In this document: piece after piece, positions 9,446-11,572 of the stretch | How the letters are laid out: the number at the start of each line of letters is the position of its first letter | How positions within the stretch are numbered: the stretch's first letter is position 1 | Source of the DNA: Euperipatoides rowelli | Lineage: Eukaryota; Onychophora; Udeonychophora; Euonychophora; Peripatopsidae | NCBI GenBank assembly: GCA_003024985.2 | Contig: PXIH01S0039832.1 | DNA: 11,572 nucleotides | Direction: 5' to 3' (one strand) | The notes under the pieces: model-generated | What the model saw: only the letters and a program-made list of their open reading frames with translations | The model's database searches: none | What the model was told of the DNA's origin: nothing | Position numbers and translations under genes: made by a program

Positions 9446-9511
9446 ATCGGATCACACCTAGGTTTACACAGAGTAGCCTAGGCTATAGCAAAAATAAACC
9501 TTCCTCATACC
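9446..9511 (+). CDS. Exon B: 66-nt in-frame (possible cassette) coding exon
   Basis: The acceptor is T-rich, ending CTGTTTTAG at 9445, and the donor is ACC|GTAAGT at 9512, both near consensus. Joined to exon A in phase 1, the split codon reads GAT (D). It is followed by R-I-T-P-R-F-T-Q-S-S-L-G-Y-S and then K-N-K-P-S-S-Y, with the last base C carried into exon C. The frame is fully open for 21 codons plus two split ones. The length is 22 codons exactly and both ends are phase 1, so skipping would preserve the frame. The peptide is basic and serine-rich with no recognised domain. Bases 9474-9485 form a perfect palindrome, TAGCCTAGGCTA, and TAGCCTA words occur nearby, so exonisation of a repeat is an alternative origin. 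Constitutive or alternative use cannot be decided here. Confidence 0.65.
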
Positions 9512-10059
9512 GTAAGTATTTTGAAGATAATTATTTTCAATTTTAAAAAAGACAATTTTTATAAAATGTTCAATATGCCCTTTCTTTAATCATTATTCCA
9601 GCATGTCAACATTCTTAACTATCTTTACTGTATATGCCTTGTTCTCCTCTATTCTATTTTTCAAGAAATGGTGTGAGGGAAGATTTAAACATTTAGTTGT
9701 TTTTTTTTACCTCGCTTCCAAGTTAAGTTTTCAATACTTTTTAGTAATTTAAAACAATTAAAAGGAAAGCCTAACATTTTCCAGATAGTATATTACCCAT
9801 TCCACCAACTAATTTCTGTTCTATTGTTGTGAGGAATTTTTAACTCTTTCAACAGTAAATTAAGTAGAAAAAAAAATTATGACCATAAATCAGATAATCA
9901 TGTCCAGTACACTTTTGTACATTAATAACACAATTGATACTAAACCCATGAAAGCTGGCATTCAAAAAAATTTAAAAGTGCAAAGCATGGACGTTAAAAA
10001 TGACTATACCCTAAGAACGACAACTGATTAAGCTGTTGCCATTTTTTTTTCCTTTTAAG
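9512..10059 (+). other. Intron between exons B and C (548 bp)
   Basis: It runs from GTAAGT to a long pyrimidine tract (10042-10056) and AAG at 10057-10059. Two other acceptor-like sites (AG at 9599-9600 and at 9783-9784) lie inside. After the first, the phase 1 reading hits a stop within six codons. After the second, it stays open for about 20 codons without a good donor. Neither is called. Confidence 0.6.
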
Positions 10060-10085
10060 GAGGACCGTTTCGACCCAGAAATTGA
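10060..10085 (+). CDS. Exon C: terminal coding exon, ends ...R-G-P-F-R-P-R-N-stop
   Basis: A strong polypyrimidine tract (nine Ts, then CCTTTT) precedes AAG|GA. In phase 1 from exon B, the split codon is CGA (R) and the reading continues G-P-F-R-P-R-N to TGA at 10083-10085. From exon A directly, the split codon is GGA (G), giving S-S-S-E-G-G-P-F-R-P-R-N. Either way the end is arginine- and proline-rich, consistent with the RG-rich tail of exon A. That continuity, with the matching phase, is the main support; the coding part is too short to prove it alone. A short basic C-terminus could add to RNA or phosphoprotein binding, but this is inference. Confidence 0.6.
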
Positions 10086-10260
10086 TTTTTCAATTTGTGA
10101 ATTTTCAAAATCTTAATTATATTATGAAAAGATTGAGCTATAAAAGTCATCAATATCTTAATTGTAAGTACTTATACTCCTCCTTGAACTTTGAGTAAAA
10201 AATATTTTCCAAATGGCAATTTAAATGTTAAATAAGAAATTTTCAACCCGTTGTTTGGAC
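10086..10260 (+). other. Probable 3' UTR of the RG-tail gene
   Basis: AT-rich sequence follows the TGA with stops in all frames. No canonical AATAAA occurs close by. The best nearby variant is AATAAG at 10231-10236, followed by a GT-rich stretch (TTGTTTGG, about 10252-10259). The first canonical AATAAA downstream is at 10779-10784. The true 3' end is therefore uncertain. If the transcript runs to 10.8 kb, it would overlap the promoter-like segment. Confidence 0.35.
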
Positions 10261-10336
10261 TCGTAAAAATTAGCTTATATCGCCATTATACATATCAAAA
10301 TTTTCAGAACGAAGCCCGCTAGCAAAATTAGAGTGA

Positions 10337-10562
10337 TGATGTCTTTTATAATCTTAGTTTTTCCTAAATATATTTGTTATTTCGTTTTCTATTTGCTGGG
10401 ATTTTAATCGTGATGTCATTTTTAAATAATGAGCTAATAGAAAATTTCTGATTGGCTGTCCTTGATCACCTGATTTAAAATTATGACGTCACTGGTATCT
10501 GTTTTGCTTCCTCACGTTGTAGAAAGCGTACTTCCACACTCAGCATTTCAAAGTTGTCAGTT
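10337..10562 (+). promoter_or_regulatory. Promoter-like segment: CRE/ATF sites, inverted CCAAT box, initiator-like TCAGTT
   Basis: A perfect palindromic CRE, TGACGTCA, lies at 10484-10491. Related sites TGATGTCA (10411-10418) and TGATGTCT (10337-10344) sit 73 and 74 bp apart in series. An inverted CCAAT box, GATTGGCT, is at 10450-10457. TCAGTT, matching the arthropod initiator consensus TCAGTY, is at 10557-10562, about 75 bp past the CRE. No TATA box is seen at the expected distance. CpG is locally more frequent (cacgtt, aagcgta, gacgtc) than in the rest of the window. CRE and CCAAT sites close upstream of an initiator are a typical TATA-less polymerase II arrangement. Orientation is suggested only by the initiator, and the promoter could serve the next gene or an alternative transcript. 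Confidence 0.45.
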
Positions 10563-10668
10563 ATTTTGTTATTTATTTAGTTGAAATTAAATATTTTCTT
10601 ATAAATAATTAACCGAACATTTTAATTTCTAGTAATCTAAAATAGAATATTTGATCTGAGTGAATTTA

Positions 10669-10800
10669 ATGAAAAAACTCGTAACTAACAATGTAAAAAT
10701 GTTCACGTCCTTTCTGGGCAAGAACTTTTGCACTTTATTTCCTTTGTATTTTTCTTTCTGTCAATATACTATAATAGTAATAAATAATCGTAATAATTGA
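10669..10800 (+). other. 43-codon ATG reading frame downstream of the promoter-like segment
   Basis: This is the first ATG after the initiator-like TCAGTT. It opens M-K-K-L-V-T-N-N-V-K and has a second in-frame ATG (M-F-T-S-F-L-G-K). A hydrophobic, phenylalanine-rich centre follows, and the frame ends at TGA (10798-10800). The middle could resemble a signal or membrane segment. The composition is what AT-rich noncoding DNA yields by chance, and I recognise no family. AATAAA (10779-10784) overlaps its end. Confidence 0.15.
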
Positions 10801-11001
10801 TTTGAACCTCTATTCCGATTTTTTAAAAAAATTTTTTTTTTTAAAATACATTCAAATATCTCCTATGCCTCAATACAAATTAACTACAGGTACATAAAAA
10901 AATCGATTTGTAGGAAGAAAAAAAATATGTTATATAAAAAAGCTCAATGTTGAGGAAAATGAAATACAGGTATTTACTGTAGAGGGAAGTCAAAATGAAT
11001 T

Positions 11002-11011
11002 ATCGGCCGAT
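11002..11011. repeat. Perfect 10-bp palindrome ATCGGCCGAT
   Basis: It is self-complementary and GC-rich for this window. It lies 13 bp upstream of the 17-bp hairpin, so the two may be parts of one element. Confidence 0.75.
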
Positions 11012-11024
11012 TTAGGTGAAAACA

Positions 11025-11064
11025 TGAATGACAATCTAATATAATTTTATTAGATTGTCATTCA
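11025..11064. repeat. Perfect 17-bp hairpin with 6-nt loop
   Basis: TGAATGACAATCTAATA (11025-11041) is the exact reverse complement of TATTAGATTGTCATTCA (11048-11064); the loop is TAATTT. A 17-bp perfect stem is unlikely by chance, even in AT-rich sequence. It is shorter than a typical animal microRNA precursor stem, and pairing does not extend outward. It could be a recent small inverted duplication or the core of a foldback repeat. Confidence 0.9.
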
Positions 11065-11089
11065 ATTAAATTTTGATTTTGCTAGTAGT

Positions 11090-11111
11090 AAGAAAATTAA
11101 TTAATTTTCTT
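11090..11111. repeat. Perfect 22-bp palindrome
   Basis: AAGAAAATTAA is followed directly by its reverse complement TTAATTTTCTT, with no spacer. It lies 25 bp downstream of the 17-bp hairpin. Such a palindrome could extrude as a cruciform. AT-rich composition makes palindromes less surprising, but 22 bp perfect is long. Confidence 0.85.
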
Positions 11112-11572
11112 TGCCTGAAATTGAGGGGGAGGGGGGCTATGAGAGCATATTTTTAATAGAAGTTCTTTTGCTATAAAACAGATCATATGCTTAGTGCTTT
11201 AGCTTGTCCAAATTGCAAGGAATCTCAACTTAGTATAATCAGAAAAAAAATCAAGTAGGAAAGCTTTAGTTTTAAACAATTGTTGCAATCAAGTTTGTTT
11301 AAAATATAACGATCATATTATAAGTGAGTACACTTCATCCAAAAATAGTTTTAATGATTCCAGGGAAAAGTATACTTAAAAACCTAGAAAAAATGTAGGA
11401 GGGAATCTTGAATTTCTGTAAAATTGTTATATGTATAGCCTGTAGTTCTTAAATGATATAGGCTAGTTTGAAATTTTCCAGCAGGGTTAATCCAATAGGC
11501 TAGATATCCCATATTTATATCAGGGAAATTCTGGACACATTATAGCTATAAAATTTGATGACTTTTTTTTTT

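Larger units (their letters stand above)
10801..11572. other. AT-rich downstream region without recognised gene
   Basis: No exon with paired splice signals was seen on the plus strand, and no frame of useful length occurs on either strand. It holds the palindrome and hairpin cluster at 11002-11111, a G-rich patch at about 11124-11138 (too few G-runs for a quadruplex) and three TAGGCT/TAGCCT words near the end (11436-11504). Confidence 0.5.

Noticed and set aside
11025-11064. 17-bp hairpin as a microRNA precursor
   Set aside because: The stem is too short for a typical animal pre-miRNA and pairing does not continue outward, so it is kept only as a structural repeat.
11124-11138. G-rich patch as a possible G-quadruplex
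   Set aside because: Only two G-runs are present; four are needed for an intramolecular quadruplex.

Overview
The window reads as nuclear DNA from an intron-rich metazoan. It is very AT-rich, full of T and A homopolymer runs, and has no long open reading frame on either strand. The short exons are bounded by GT-AG splice sites. I see no bacterial-type gene, operon, tRNA, rRNA, CRISPR array or intact transposase. An invertebrate is my best guess, from the base composition, the TCAGTT initiator-like site and the many short TACTGTA and TAGCCTA words. The phylum cannot be fixed from this sequence.

The main content is the 3' end of one plus-strand gene. Exon A (3223-3399, 177 nt) has a clean acceptor, a consensus GTAAGT donor and an open frame ending in an arginine-glycine (RG) box. 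Exon B (9446-9511, 66 nt) follows after a 6-kb intron. Exon C starts at 10060 after a 548-bp intron and adds R-G-P-F-R-P-R-N before a TGA at 10083-10085. All junctions are phase 1, so A-B-C and A-C both stay in frame, giving 88 or 66 visible C-terminal residues. Exon B therefore looks like a possible cassette exon. The protein is not identified. The composition suggests an RNA-binding protein with an RG-rich tail. A tryptophan-containing S-V-R-D-W upstream of the RG box faintly recalls the FMR1/FXR family, but this is only a hint.

Layout: 1-3222 is upstream intron (perfect hairpins at 803-825 and 1732-1761, and near-palindromes around 1036-1184). 3223-3399 is exon A. 3400-9445 is the large intron; it holds a MITE-like inverted-repeat segment (about 3606-4163), a possible alternative terminal exon (4801-4832), TACTGTA palindromes near 4333-4388, a 22-T run at 6250 and a decayed tandem array of about 15 related units (about 7009-8410). 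9446-9511 is exon B, and exon C with the 3' UTR begins at 10060. 10337-10562 is a promoter-like segment with CRE/ATF-type sites, an inverted CCAAT box and an initiator-like site; it may start the next gene or an alternative transcript. 10669-10800 is a 43-codon ATG frame of uncertain meaning. 11002-11111 is a cluster of three perfect palindromes or hairpins, including a 17-bp stem with a 6-nt loop.

No complete novel system is visible. The most noteworthy items are the phase-matched RG-tail exons, the decayed tandem array, the roughly tenfold excess of TACTGTA/TACAGTA, the inverted-repeat element and the CRE/CCAAT segment.
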